Counted from the stretch's first letter, positions 1 to 6,381 are shown. The stretch is 20,541 nucleotides of DNA from Bacillota bacterium (GCA_023386495.1 JAEWJS010000178.1:1-20541); one strand, 5' to 3'. Made by a program: numbers and translations. Notes: a model not told the origin generated them from the sequence alone.

Positions 1-182
1 GGTGGGTTTTCTGGTTTAGACTTAGAAGGGAACCCATCCAAGCCAATTGTAGGGCCAAGTGTTAGCGCACTTGGTCTTTCTAATAAATATAATAACACAA
101 TCATGTAAATGCCTCAAACCAAAAAAAATAGAAATCTAAAACGGATGAATAATTTAATTAAGCAGCTCGGAGCAGGCATCCC
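1..182. repeat. Direct repeat, copy 1: 3' end of an upstream toxin-antitoxin module
   Basis: Bases 1-100 match 634-737 with a handful of differences, and weaker similarity continues to about 182 (matching up to about 811; for example CTCGGAGCAGGCATC against CTCGAAGAAGGCATC). Bases 1-10 equal the right arm of the terminator that follows the toxin gene of copy 2. The window therefore opens inside the terminator of a second copy of the module, whose toxin gene would lie just outside. A perfect 7-bp hairpin (CCAAGTG/CACTTGG, 55-61 with 68-74) is kept in both copies. The match is read directly; calling it a module duplication is inference. Confidence 0.85.
89..117 (-). promoter_or_regulatory. Putative antisense (antitoxin RNA) promoter, copy 1
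   Basis: Read leftward, TTGAGG (117-112) and TATTAT (94-89) are separated by exactly 17 bases. Transcription would start near 82 and run through the 55-74 hairpin into the shared terminator at the window start. This is the layout expected of an antisense RNA meeting the 3' end of a convergent toxin mRNA, as for txpA/ratA in Bacillus. In copy 2 the -10 is kept as TATCAT (731-726), but the -35 position reads TTTTAG. Confidence 0.5.
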
Positions 183-186
183 CATC

Positions 187-344
187 ATATAACACCGCAT
201 TCACGCTTCGGGAAGATTGCCCTCGGTCCGCTAGTAGAATTTTCGGAAGAGAAGATTCAGCGGACAACCCTGCACCGGCTAAGTCTGACGACCCGCGCTA
301 CGCACTTAAGCCGGTGAGGGTTCGTGAATGCCTGAACGTTAGAT
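187..344. other. Multi-branched palindromic element with attC-like ends
   Basis: The ends ATATAAC (187-193) and GTTAGAT (338-344) pair at 6 of 7 positions. GTTAGAT fits the integron R' consensus GTTRRRY; ATATAAC fits RYYYAAC with one mismatch. After short unpaired spacers (194-196 and 332-337) a perfect 9-bp helix follows (GCATTCACG 197-205 with CGTGAATGC 323-331). Inside lie a small hairpin (206-215), a long arm at 226-265 (GTCCGCT/AGCGGAC, then 8 more pairs around loop 245-250) and a longer arm at 266-322 (AACCCT/AGGGTT, CACCGGCT/AGCCGGTG, AAGT/ACTT). The arms abut without gaps at 265/266 and 322/323. An attC-type recombination site, a structured RNA or a mobile palindrome could each explain it. 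At 158 nt it is longer than most attC sites. No integrase gene is visible. Confidence 0.6.
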
Positions 345-425
345 GAAAGAACTGCAGAGAAAATTAAGGTCCATTAAAAGAATAAGCAGAGAGCCACAAC
401 TTATAGATCATAGAAACCAGAACAC

Positions 426-454
426 TTGTACGTATTTCGAATAACTGGTAAAAT
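426..454 (+). promoter_or_regulatory. Sigma-A promoter of the holin-like toxin
   Basis: TTGTAC (426-431) and TAAAAT (449-454) are separated by 17 bases. The predicted start near 461 gives a leader of about 50 nt that contains the hairpin covering the ribosome binding site. Confidence 0.6.
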
Positions 455-483
455 ATAGGTACAATTGAATCTTGGGTGGGCAT

Positions 484-510
484 GGTTTCCCTTCGAAAGG
501 AGGTGAAGCC
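484..510 (+). promoter_or_regulatory. Leader hairpin sequestering the toxin ribosome binding site
   Basis: GGTTTC (484-489) pairs with GAAGCC (505-510), and CCTT (490-493) pairs with AAGG (497-500) around loop CGA. This buries most of the very strong Shine-Dalgarno sequence AAAGGAGGTGA (496-506) directly before the ATG at 511. Translation-limiting leader structures of this kind are known for other type I toxin mRNAs such as fst. The pairing is read by eye. Confidence 0.55.
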
Positions 511-606
511 ATGGAAGTGAAAGATGCACTGACGATCATGATAATGTTCGGAACGTTCATTCTTGCACTTTTAACATACATTAGTATTAACAACAAGCGA
601 AAGTAA
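511..606 (+). CDS. Putative holin-like toxin (type I toxin-antitoxin), 31 aa
   Basis: This 31-residue peptide has a short acidic/basic head (MEVKDAL), one hydrophobic segment at about residues 7-25 containing MIMFGTFILALLT, and a basic tail (NNKRK). That matches the Firmicute holin-like toxin family (relatives of TxpA and BsrG), membrane peptides silenced by an antisense RNA. It has its own promoter, an exceptionally strong but hairpin-covered ribosome binding site and a terminator beginning at its stop codon. The -10 of a putative antisense promoter lies at 731-726. The flanking sequence is duplicated at the window start. Family assignment rests on size, hydrophobic pattern and this gene arrangement; toxicity is inferred. 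Confidence 0.8.
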   Translation: MEVKDALTIMIMFGTFILALLTYISINNKRK

Positions 607-645
607 AAACCCACCCGATGGTTGGTTGCCGAAGGTGGGTTTTCT
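606..645. terminator. Shared bidirectional terminator of toxin and antisense RNA
   Basis: AAAACCCACC (606-615) pairs perfectly with GGTGGGTTTT (634-643). T runs follow on both strands (TTTTCT rightward, TTTTTA leftward), so it can end both the toxin mRNA and a leftward antisense RNA. It is the only stretch where the two transcripts would overlap. Confidence 0.8.
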
Positions 646-811
646 ATGCACTAGACTTAGAAGGGATCCCATCCAAGCCAATTGTAAGGGCCAAGTGTTA
701 GCCGCACTTGGTCTTTCTAATAAATATGATAGCACAAGTTTGAATTGACTAAAAGTGAAAAATAAGAAATCAGACAGAGCATCGGTTCAAGTAACTCGAA
801 GAAGGCATCTC
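634..811. repeat. Direct repeat, copy 2 (antitoxin RNA region of the complete module)
   Basis: This is the counterpart of 1-182. It contains the conserved hairpin CCAAGTG/CACTTGG (691-697 with 705-711) and the -10-like TATCAT on the minus strand (731-726). After about 811 the copies diverge: copy 1 runs into the attC-like element, and copy 2 into the leader of the acetyltransferase gene. Confidence 0.8.
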
Positions 812-888
812 TGTGAAGTCCACTCTTATAGCGATGTACACTTTAACGGAAAATCAATTATGAAATAGATAGTTGTAGTTGCATCTTA

Positions 889-1410
889 ATGAGAGGAGGG
901 ATTAGTATCATTATTTCAAAACCGAATGAACTTGAAATAAATCAACTGTTCGAAGTGATTCAAGAATGCAAACAAGACCTAATAAATCAGGGAATCCATC
1001 AATGGGGTCATGTCTATCCAGATAAAGATGTCATACGAGGAGATATTAGCAATCAATCCATATTTACATTAAGAGTAGATGGCGAGATTGCAGGGATTAT
1101 TTCTCTTGATAAAGATGATTGTAAGGAATACCAAACAATAAATTGGAACTATAAAGGAGATCAGTTTGCTGTCGTACATCGATTATGCGTACGGCCAAAA
1201 TATCAAGGAAGAGGCATTGGTTTAAAGTTAATGCAATTTATTCACGAAGCATGCAAACAAGAATTGATCAAATCTGTGCGACTAGACGTATATAGTGGAA
1301 ATGACAACGCAATTGAATTTTATAAAAAGTTAGGTTACCAAATTCGTGGTGAAGTATTTTTCCCGAGAAGAAATCTCCCTTTTCTCTGCATGGAGAAAGA
1401 GATTCTGTAG
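889..1410 (+). CDS. GNAT family N-acetyltransferase
   Basis: Predicted acetyl-CoA-dependent N-acetyltransferase of unknown substrate. The acetyl-CoA binding motif is VRPKYQGRGIG at residues 101-111 (Q/RxxGxG/A signature), followed by the helix LKLMQFIHEAC; the FYKKLGY motif at 144-150 is typical of the family's last strand. Length (173 aa, or about 167) is normal. The start is doubtful: the only good Shine-Dalgarno sequence, GAGGAGGG (893-900), lies downstream of the ATG at 889, inside the reading frame. It would fit initiation at ATC 907 or ATT 910, since no other ATG, GTG or TTG is in range. The gene is AT-rich like its neighbours, consistent with acquired cargo. Confidence 0.85.
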   Translation: MRGGISIIISKPNELEINQLFEVIQECKQDLINQGIHQWGHVYPDKDVIRGDISNQSIFTLRVDGEIAGIISLDKDDCKEYQTINWNYKGDQFAVVHRLCVRPKYQGRGIGLKLMQFIHEACKQELIKSVRLDVYSGNDNAIEFYKKLGYQIRGEVFFPRRNLPFLCMEKEIL

Positions 1411-1515
1411 CAGCAGCTCAATTTTCTACAAGAGGCATGGCTTCCGAGTATTAGCTGCTATTGAGAATGCTCCAAAAGGGAGTACTCAATATTATTTCAT
1501 TAAGAACATTGGATA

Positions 1516-1544
1516 GCAGGTATTTCATTGAAGGCGATACCTGC
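1516..1544. other. Inverted repeat upstream of the hydrolase gene
   Basis: GCAGGTAT (1516-1523) pairs perfectly with ATACCTGC (1537-1544), 13 bases apart. No T run follows, so it is a weak terminator candidate for the preceding acetyltransferase and could instead be an operator for the gene starting at 1571. No other signal was seen in 1411-1570. Confidence 0.35.
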
Positions 1545-1570
1545 ATGTCTAAGTCTAGAGGTGTAAGCTC

Positions 1571-2443
1571 GTGAATATCAAATGTGAATCTATGGTCTAC
1601 AAAGAAACGGAGCATTCTTCTATATATGCGGATATCTATGATCATGGAAGCCAAACGCCAGTAATTGTCTATATCCATAGTGGAGCGCTCATATTTGGCA
1701 CAAGGAAGTGGTTGCCAATCGAGCAGGTTGAGATATTTAAGAATGCTGGATTTAGTGTCATAAGCATTGACTATCGGCTAGCTCCTGAAACGAAATTTGA
1801 ATTAATTATAGAAGATATAGAAGATGCATTGTATTGGATCAGGAATACGGCATCGAAAATGTACGATTTTAACACAGATAAGCTTGCGATGATTGGTAGT
1901 TCGGCCGGGGCGTATCTAAGTTTGCTAAGCGGAACAATGGCGTTTAGACCTGATGTCATTGTATCCTTTTACGGTTACGGCGATATCTTAGGAAAATGGT
2001 ATTCTGAACCTAGCGAATTCTACTGCAAAAGACCGATTGTTAAGCTTGAAGAAGCTGAACGCTCTCTTAGCAACTGTGAAGTATCAGAAGGCTCGTGGGA
2101 TCGATTTCAATATTATCTGTGGTGTCGCCAGCAGGGTACTTGGGGTGAGGCGGTAACAGGGAGGGATCGAGATGTGGATCGTGAATTCCTGAGGAAGTAT
2201 AACCCTATCGATAATATTTCGAAAGACTTTCCCCCTACACTCTTGTTGCACGGGGACATGGATACGGATGTGCCTTACGAACAATCCATGATGATGTATG
2301 AGGCGCTTCGACAAGCCGGAATTCAAACAGAACTTGTAACCATTCACGGCGCTGATCATGTTTTTGATCACAACTTAAATGATCCACAGGTTAATAGAGC
2401 ATTCGAGACAACGGTAAGGTTTCTTGCAGAACACTTAGGTTAA
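1571..2443 (+). CDS. Alpha/beta hydrolase (HSL-type, fold-3 family)
   Basis: Cytoplasmic serine esterase or lipase-like enzyme, 290 aa. It has the oxyanion motif YIHSGAL (residues 34-40, a variant of HGG), the nucleophile elbow GSSAG with Ser111, a probable catalytic Asp231 in HGDMDTDVP, and His263 in GADHVFD. Together these form a complete Ser-Asp-His triad in family order. A cap insertion lies between about 140 and 200. The GTG start is supported by AGAGGTG (1557-1563), seven bases upstream. The HAD gene follows after 18 bases with the same orientation, suggesting co-transcription. The substrate cannot be read from sequence. Confidence 0.88.
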   Translation: MNIKCESMVYKETEHSSIYADIYDHGSQTPVIVYIHSGALIFGTRKWLPIEQVEIFKNAGFSVISIDYRLAPETKFELIIEDIEDALYWIRNTASKMYDFNTDKLAMIGSSAGAYLSLLSGTMAFRPDVIVSFYGYGDILGKWYSEPSEFYCKRPIVKLEEAERSLSNCEVSEGSWDRFQYYLWCRQQGTWGEAVTGRDRDVDREFLRKYNPIDNISKDFPPTLLLHGDMDTDVPYEQSMMMYEALRQAGIQTELVTIHGADHVFDHNLNDPQVNRAFETTVRFLAEHLG

Positions 2444-2461
2444 CGCAGGAGTGGGGCAAAC

Positions 2462-3103
2462 ATGAAAAAGTACATACTTTTCGATCATGACGGCGTTCTG
2501 GTTGATACGGAATTCTGGTATTACAAAGCGGGAGAACGCGCGTTGGCTGATATTGGATTTATCTTGGATAAAGATCAATATCTCCGCGACATGACACAGT
2601 CATTTGGCACTTGGGCCCAAGCCAGAGCGGCAGGTATTGACGAGCAGACGATCAATAAGCAGCGGGAGGTTCGCAACGCTTATTATCAGGAGTATCTAAG
2701 AACAGAAGCTATAGAGATAGAAGGCGTCGTTGAAGCGCTAGCCGAACTGTCACAATACGCTCGCATGGCCATCGTGACGACTGCAAAACGTACGGATTTT
2801 CAACTTATTCATGAAAAGCGTCAAATTACACAATTCATGGAGTTCGTCCTTGTTCGCGAAGACTACAAGAATTCCAAGCCGCACCCGGAACCATACTTAA
2901 CCGGCCTACAGCGTTTCGGAGCTGCCAAAGCGGAGACGCTGATTGTTGAGGATTCCAACAGAGGGTTGAACGCAGCCGTTGCGGCTGGAATCGATTGTGC
3001 TATTGTCCATAACGATTTTACCAGAACACATGACTTCTCACAGGCCAACTATCGAATCAAGAATTTGAGTGAACTTAAGGACAATATCCTGTGTATAAGC
3101 TGA
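2462..3103 (+). CDS. HAD superfamily hydrolase (beta-phosphoglucomutase-like)
   Basis: Haloacid dehalogenase-type phosphatase or phosphomutase, 213 aa. Motif I is FDHDGVLVDTE with nucleophile Asp8 and acid/base Asp10; motif II is VTTAK (Thr106/107); motif III is Lys139 in NSKPHPEPY; motif IV is VEDSNRG with Glu163 and Asp164. Residues 15-90 form the helical cap expected of subfamily I. The ribosome binding site AGGAGTGGGG lies just before the ATG. It sits 18 bases after the hydrolase gene and 17 bases before the second GNAT gene, so the three are probably one transcript. The phosphorylated substrate is unknown. Confidence 0.88.
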   Translation: MKKYILFDHDGVLVDTEFWYYKAGERALADIGFILDKDQYLRDMTQSFGTWAQARAAGIDEQTINKQREVRNAYYQEYLRTEAIEIEGVVEALAELSQYARMAIVTTAKRTDFQLIHEKRQITQFMEFVLVREDYKNSKPHPEPYLTGLQRFGAAKAETLIVEDSNRGLNAAVAAGIDCAIVHNDFTRTHDFSQANYRIKNLSELKDNILCIS

Positions 3104-3120
3104 AAGTGCTGGAGGTGTTA

Positions 3121-3603
3121 ATGATTCAATTACAAGTAGCAAGTTTCGAAGATCTAGCAGAAATTTTAGAACTTCAGAAAGCAGCTTATCAAAGCGAGGC
3201 GGAACTGTACCGTGAGATAGTCATACCCCCAATGACGCAAACGTTATCGGAATTACAGGAGGAGTACAGCAACAATACAGTCTATAAGCTAGTCTATAAC
3301 GCAAACATAGTTGGATCGGTACGAGTCGATCAATCGAATGACACTTGTTATATCAATAAGCTATGCGTTCATCCAAGCGTTCAAGGACAAGGCTATGGCC
3401 GACTAATGATGAATGAGGTAGAAAGACAAGCAATGACTTGTACCAGGTTTGAGTTGTTTACAGGTCACCGAAGTTTGAGGAATCTTAATTTCTATAAGAG
3501 GTTGGGTTATACGGAGTTTAAACAGGTCATGGTAAATGATTCGCTGACACTAATCTACATGGAGAAGGTCAATGTAGGGGGATCAACGGAACCCAAGGGA
3601 TGA
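3121..3603 (+). CDS. GNAT family N-acetyltransferase
   Basis: Second predicted acetyltransferase, 160 aa. The acetyl-CoA motif is LCVHPSVQGQGYGRLMM (residues 81-97), and FYKRLGY (124-130) is the C-terminal family motif. The start is placed at ATG 3121 because GGAGGTG (3111-3117) precedes it closely. An upstream in-frame GTG at 3091 would overlap the end of the HAD gene and lacks a ribosome binding site. It is not a recent copy of the GNAT gene at 889-1410: the two share only family motifs. Confidence 0.87.
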   Translation: MIQLQVASFEDLAEILELQKAAYQSEAELYREIVIPPMTQTLSELQEEYSNNTVYKLVYNANIVGSVRVDQSNDTCYINKLCVHPSVQGQGYGRLMMNEVERQAMTCTRFELFTGHRSLRNLNFYKRLGYTEFKQVMVNDSLTLIYMEKVNVGGSTEPKG

Positions 3604-3630
3604 TTAAAGGGCAAGGGGTTTCTTGTACAC

Positions 3631-3659
3631 TCGACAATTTTGGTTTGTTTCGATAAATT
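3631..3659 (+). promoter_or_regulatory. Putative sigma-A promoter of the P-loop gene
   Basis: TCGACA (3631-3636) and TAAATT (3654-3659) are 17 bases apart, in the only intergenic gap of the 1571-4554 gene run large enough for a promoter. Confidence 0.4.
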
Positions 3660-3704
3660 AGTAGAGTGCTGGGAAAATCTGTTGGTTTTTTGGAAGGAGC
3701 ATTC

Positions 3705-4223
3705 ATGAAGGCGACACTACCGCATCATATTTTATCCGCACTAGAGCATGCGAAGAAAATCTTCATCGTGGGAAGCGTTGGCTGTGGAAAGACAACGCTT
3801 GCCCAGCGGTTATCGCTGAGCAAGGACTTGCCCTGGTACGAGTTGGACAGCATCGTGCATGTTCAAACCATCGACGGGAGGAAGAAGCGATCGCCGGAGG
3901 AACAACTCATGCTTATCCAAGAGCTCGACCGACAGGGGGCTTGGATCTTCGAAGGGGTCGATCGCACATCATACCGAATATTATTCGAGATGGCTGATAC
4001 GATCATTTTCCTGGATATCCCGCAGTGGCAACGCAGATTGCGAATCGTGACGCGCTTTATCAAGCAGCGGCTCGGAATTGAACAATCGCACTACAAGCCC
4101 GATTTTGCCATGCTGAGAATGATGTTTAAATGGACGAATGATTTTGAACGCGATAGAGGCTCCCTGGAAGAAAGGTTGAAAATGCACGAGCATAAAGTCA
4201 TACGAATGGCGAACGGGAAGTAA
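3705..4223 (+). CDS. P-loop NTPase, adenylate kinase / FlaR-like
   Basis: Small nucleotide-binding protein of 172 aa. The Walker A loop is GSVGCGKTT (residues 23-31) after strand KIFIV. ELDSIVH (46-52) and the strand IIFLDIPQ (100-107) sit where FlaR-like "DNA topology modulation" kinases have their acceptor and Walker B-like regions. Basic helices (RRLRIVTRFIKQR, 110-122) resemble the lid. It is likely a small-molecule kinase of unknown substrate; the FlaR name is historical and says little of function. ATG 3705 is chosen because AAGGAG (3694-3699) precedes it; an in-frame GTG at 3666 has no such site. The next gene follows after 16 bases. Confidence 0.75.
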   Translation: MKATLPHHILSALEHAKKIFIVGSVGCGKTTLAQRLSLSKDLPWYELDSIVHVQTIDGRKKRSPEEQLMLIQELDRQGAWIFEGVDRTSYRILFEMADTIIFLDIPQWQRRLRIVTRFIKQRLGIEQSHYKPDFAMLRMMFKWTNDFERDRGSLEERLKMHEHKVIRMANGK

Positions 4224-4239
4224 CGAAGGAGGATATTCA

Positions 4240-4554
4240 ATGAATCGAAGAGCAGTCGGCGTGGCCCTGATCGGGATAGCGGCATTCCTCTACGGCGTGA
4301 AGTACGTGACTGCCGCGATCTTCGCGACCAATGCACCCGGATGGAACAGTGATCTATTCCGATCCATGATGGAGAACGTAGGCAGCGGGCCGACAGCAGC
4401 AAGCGCAGTTGCCCTAATTGCCGGTATCGGCTACTTGCTGTTCGCGGAGTTCGAATCGCTAATCAAACGGAATATCGAAGCGATCAAGAAGAACTGGCAG
4501 GACTTTCCTGTCACGAATGACATGGCTTCAGGCAAGCAAGATGGCGAGAAGTGA
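4240..4554 (+). CDS. Hypothetical membrane protein, 104 aa
   Basis: No family recognised. Two hydrophobic segments (about residues 6-28 and 55-75) flank a polar loop, and the C-terminal 30 residues are charged and probably cytoplasmic. A strong AAGGAGGATAT ribosome binding site precedes the ATG, 16 bases after the P-loop gene, so it is probably co-transcribed with it. It converges with the CBO0543 gene; no clear terminator was seen in the 46 bases between them. Confidence 0.7.
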   Translation: MNRRAVGVALIGIAAFLYGVKYVTAAIFATNAPGWNSDLFRSMMENVGSGPTAASAVALIAGIGYLLFAEFESLIKRNIEAIKKNWQDFPVTNDMASGKQDGEK

Positions 4555-4600
4555 ACGAACGCGTCAAGCCGCGTACAGGCGCAGCAATCGCTTGCTTACT

Positions 4601-5077
4601 CTACAGCAGTTCGATTTTCTTCTTCTCGAACCACAGGTAGAAGTGTCGGTTGATCATGAACGTCACGAATAGCGTAAGCCATGTCCAGTACCAGGTCCAA
4701 TTCAGGTAATCGATGAGCAGCGTGTATTTCTCGATCAGCACCTCCGCGATTGTCATCCAGGTTGGGAATAAGATATACCATCCTATCCGATGTAGCACAG
4801 ACTTACGCTCCGGATACCGGAGTACGAACACGACGCATATGGCCGGATAGATAAAATATTCGAACGAGAAGCTGGTCTTGCTTGCGTAATCAAATTCGCG
4901 GACTGGATAAGAGATGAGCCCATACTCTACAACTAATAGTCCGAACAGCCAGGTCATCATCTGTTTGAACATGAAGATGACAATAGCAGGCCGGATCTGC
5001 TTGCGCGGCGTCAGCTGTACGAGTCCGACGAACGTAATGACCCATACAGCGATAAGAATGATGCTCTCCAATGACAT
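4601..5077 (-). CDS. CBO0543 family membrane protein
   Basis: A 158-aa integral membrane protein with about five hydrophobic segments. It has the hallmark features of this spore-former family: FVLRYPERK at mid-protein, the EVLIEKYT segment, aromatic-rich NWTWYWTW, and a C-terminal WFEKKK tail. Function is unknown. AAGGAG lies just upstream of the ATG on the minus strand. A decayed fragment of a related gene lies at 11672-11749. The family call is from recognised motifs. Confidence 0.8.
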   Translation of the reverse strand: MSLESIILIAVWVITFVGLVQLTPRKQIRPAIVIFMFKQMMTWLFGLLVVEYGLISYPVREFDYASKTSFSFEYFIYPAICVVFVLRYPERKSVLHRIGWYILFPTWMTIAEVLIEKYTLLIDYLNWTWYWTWLTLFVTFMINRHFYLWFEKKKIELL

Positions 5078-5121
5078 GTGAATGACTCCTTAGCGAAAGC
5101 TTGTCCTTAAGATACCCAAAT

Positions 5122-5150
5122 TGCTCCAATGTTAGACGCTTGATGGAGCA
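5122..5150. other. Inverted repeat beside the 5154-5183 hairpin
   Basis: TGCTCCA (5122-5128) pairs with TGGAGCA (5144-5150), 15 bases apart, three bases before a stronger hairpin. No T run follows. It lies in the leader region of the CBO0543 gene, so it may be an operator or leader structure. The rest of 5078-5341 holds only the two hairpins listed next. Confidence 0.3.
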
Positions 5151-5153
5151 GGA

Positions 5154-5190
5154 GGAAGCCGCCGGCAGTTGCCGACGGCTTCCTTCTTGC
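5154..5190 (+). terminator. Terminator-like hairpin, first of a related pair
   Basis: GGAAGCCG (5154-5161) pairs with CGGCTTCC (5176-5183), with inner GGCA/TGCC pairing and TTCTT after it on the plus strand. No plus-strand gene is seen to end here. The same stem sequence recurs at 11750-11780, again on the 5' side of a CBO0543-type sequence. Confidence 0.55.
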
Positions 5191-5235
5191 AATTCCGATT
5201 CTACGCGTGGCCGTCGTCTACATCACCTGTTTCTC

Positions 5236-5280
5236 AGGAATAAAAGGCCGATTGGATCTTCTTCATTGATCTGATCGGCC
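5236..5280 (-). terminator. Intrinsic terminator of the AraC regulator gene
   Basis: Read on the minus strand, GGCCGAT (5280-5274) pairs with ATCGGCC (5252-5246), with GATC/GATC pairing inside, and TTTTATT follows. It lies about 60 bases after the regulator's stop codon. Confidence 0.8.
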
Positions 5281-5341
5281 TCATCTCTGTTGTTGGAGTC
5301 AGAATAGTCCACCTAATATACCGTTAATACCACCAAGGCGC

Positions 5342-6232
5342 TCAATGGTCGTTCATATGGACTCTGTAGAACGCTTTGCGATATTCCGTCGGAGTAAGTC
5401 CCTCGTGCTTCTTGAACAAGCGCATGAAATATTTCTCGTCCTCGATGCCTACATAGTCGGAAATGTATTTGATGGGTCTGGAACTTCGGGATAGCAGATC
5501 CTTCGCCTTGGAGATCTTCATGAGATTGATGTATTCCTGCAGATTGTAGCCGGTCTTCTTCTTGAAGAAGCGGGAGAGGTATTCCTTGTTATACATGAAG
5601 CGATCGGCCAGATCGGAGACGGAGATGTCCTGCAGCGCATGCACGCGGATCCATTCGATTATCTCGGCCACGCTTCGGTCGCCCTGGGACTTGTCCGGGG
5701 AGTTCAGGCAGCCGCTGATCATCTGCTCCGACAACTCGATGAGCAGCGATGTGGCCGTGAAATGGACAGCGGCCTGGGTGTAGTAGTTCGACTTGTTTAG
5801 GTGCTGCAACTGTTGAAAGAGAATGTTCGCCCGCTCGATGCTGGCCGGCGAGTAATAGATCGGCAGGTAGAGGTTATGGCTCTGCTGATGCGTATCGGGC
5901 TTGTTAAGCTCGCTCAATTCGGTCTGGAAGGCTTGTTCGTCGAGGAACTCGTACGGGCCGTTCACATGGAAATGGAACCAAAAGAACGAGACGCCCGGTT
6001 CGCAAGGCCGATAGCCGCCATGTATGACCCCTGGGGGGAGCAGCAGCACATCGCCTGCAGACACATCGAAATTCTCGTTATCCAGCGAAATATGGAGCGT
6101 CTTGTTGACCCCGATGACGATTTCGAACGAATCCAGGCAGCGCCGATTATGCGTCCATTCGACATCGGAGTAGAAATTTCCGCAAGTCAACAATTCGACC
6201 GGTCGCGAGATATCGGCTCTCATCATTTTCAT
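5342..6232 (-). CDS. AraC family transcriptional regulator
   Basis: A 296-aa sugar-responsive regulator. The N-terminal cupin-like domain (about 20-95) contains the metal/sugar-pocket pattern LLLPPGVIHGG and WFHFHV. The C-terminal double helix-turn-helix (about 185-290) has DISVSDLADRFMYNKEYLSRFF and the second-helix signature SDYVGIEDEKYFMRLFKKHEGLTPTEYR (split over 259-285). The start is set at ATG 6232 because GGGAGGG lies about 10 bases upstream. The ATG at 6268 would lie at or before the transcription start predicted from the TATAAT at 6278-6273. It is divergent from the arabinoside uptake operon and probably its activator. Confidence 0.9.
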   Translation of the reverse strand: MKMMRADISRPVELLTCGNFYSDVEWTHNRRCLDSFEIVIGVNKTLHISLDNENFDVSAGDVLLLPPGVIHGGYRPCEPGVSFFWFHFHVNGPYEFLDEQAFQTELSELNKPDTHQQSHNLYLPIYYSPASIERANILFQQLQHLNKSNYYTQAAVHFTATSLLIELSEQMISGCLNSPDKSQGDRSVAEIIEWIRVHALQDISVSDLADRFMYNKEYLSRFFKKKTGYNLQEYINLMKISKAKDLLSRSSRPIKYISDYVGIEDEKYFMRLFKKHEGLTPTEYRKAFYRVHMNDH

Positions 6233-6272
6233 GGATAAGTTTCCCTCCCCTGTAAGCGACTGATACATGTCT

Positions 6273-6278
6273 ATTATA
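6273..6278 (-). promoter_or_regulatory. -10 element of the AraC gene promoter
   Basis: A perfect TATAAT on the minus strand, about 34 bases of leader from the ATG at 6232 if transcription starts near 6266. No good -35 match is seen at normal spacing, which suggests weak or activator-dependent expression. Confidence 0.45.
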
Positions 6279-6349
6279 CGCCCTGTAGTCAGTATAATCC
6301 ACCTATTGTTGCGTTACGGCTACTTACAGGCTATAGCATCGGATGATAA

Positions 6350-6381
6350 CATTGTATTTGCAAGCGTTTGCAAATGTAATG
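6350..6381 (+). promoter_or_regulatory. Operon promoter with cre-like operator in its spacer
   Basis: TTGTAT (6352-6357) and TGTAAT (6375-6380) are 17 bases apart. The spacer contains TTGCAAGCGTTTGCAA (6358-6373), which fits the CcpA cre consensus WTGNAARCGNWWWCAW at all but one position. The surrounding 32 bases are a near-perfect palindrome centred on the CG at 6365/6366. A LacI-family protein (CcpA, or a dedicated sugar repressor) bound here would block RNA polymerase. The start near 6387 leaves a leader of about 47 bases before the ATG at 6434. Confidence 0.75.

Noticed and set aside
408..614. Minus-strand 68-codon reading frame over the toxin gene
   Set aside because: It is antisense to the toxin gene, its promoter and its leader hairpin, has no ribosome binding site and resembles no known protein.
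3091..3120. Upstream GTG start for the second GNAT gene
   Set aside because: It overlaps the HAD gene end and lacks a ribosome binding site, whereas GGAGGTG is correctly placed for ATG 3121.
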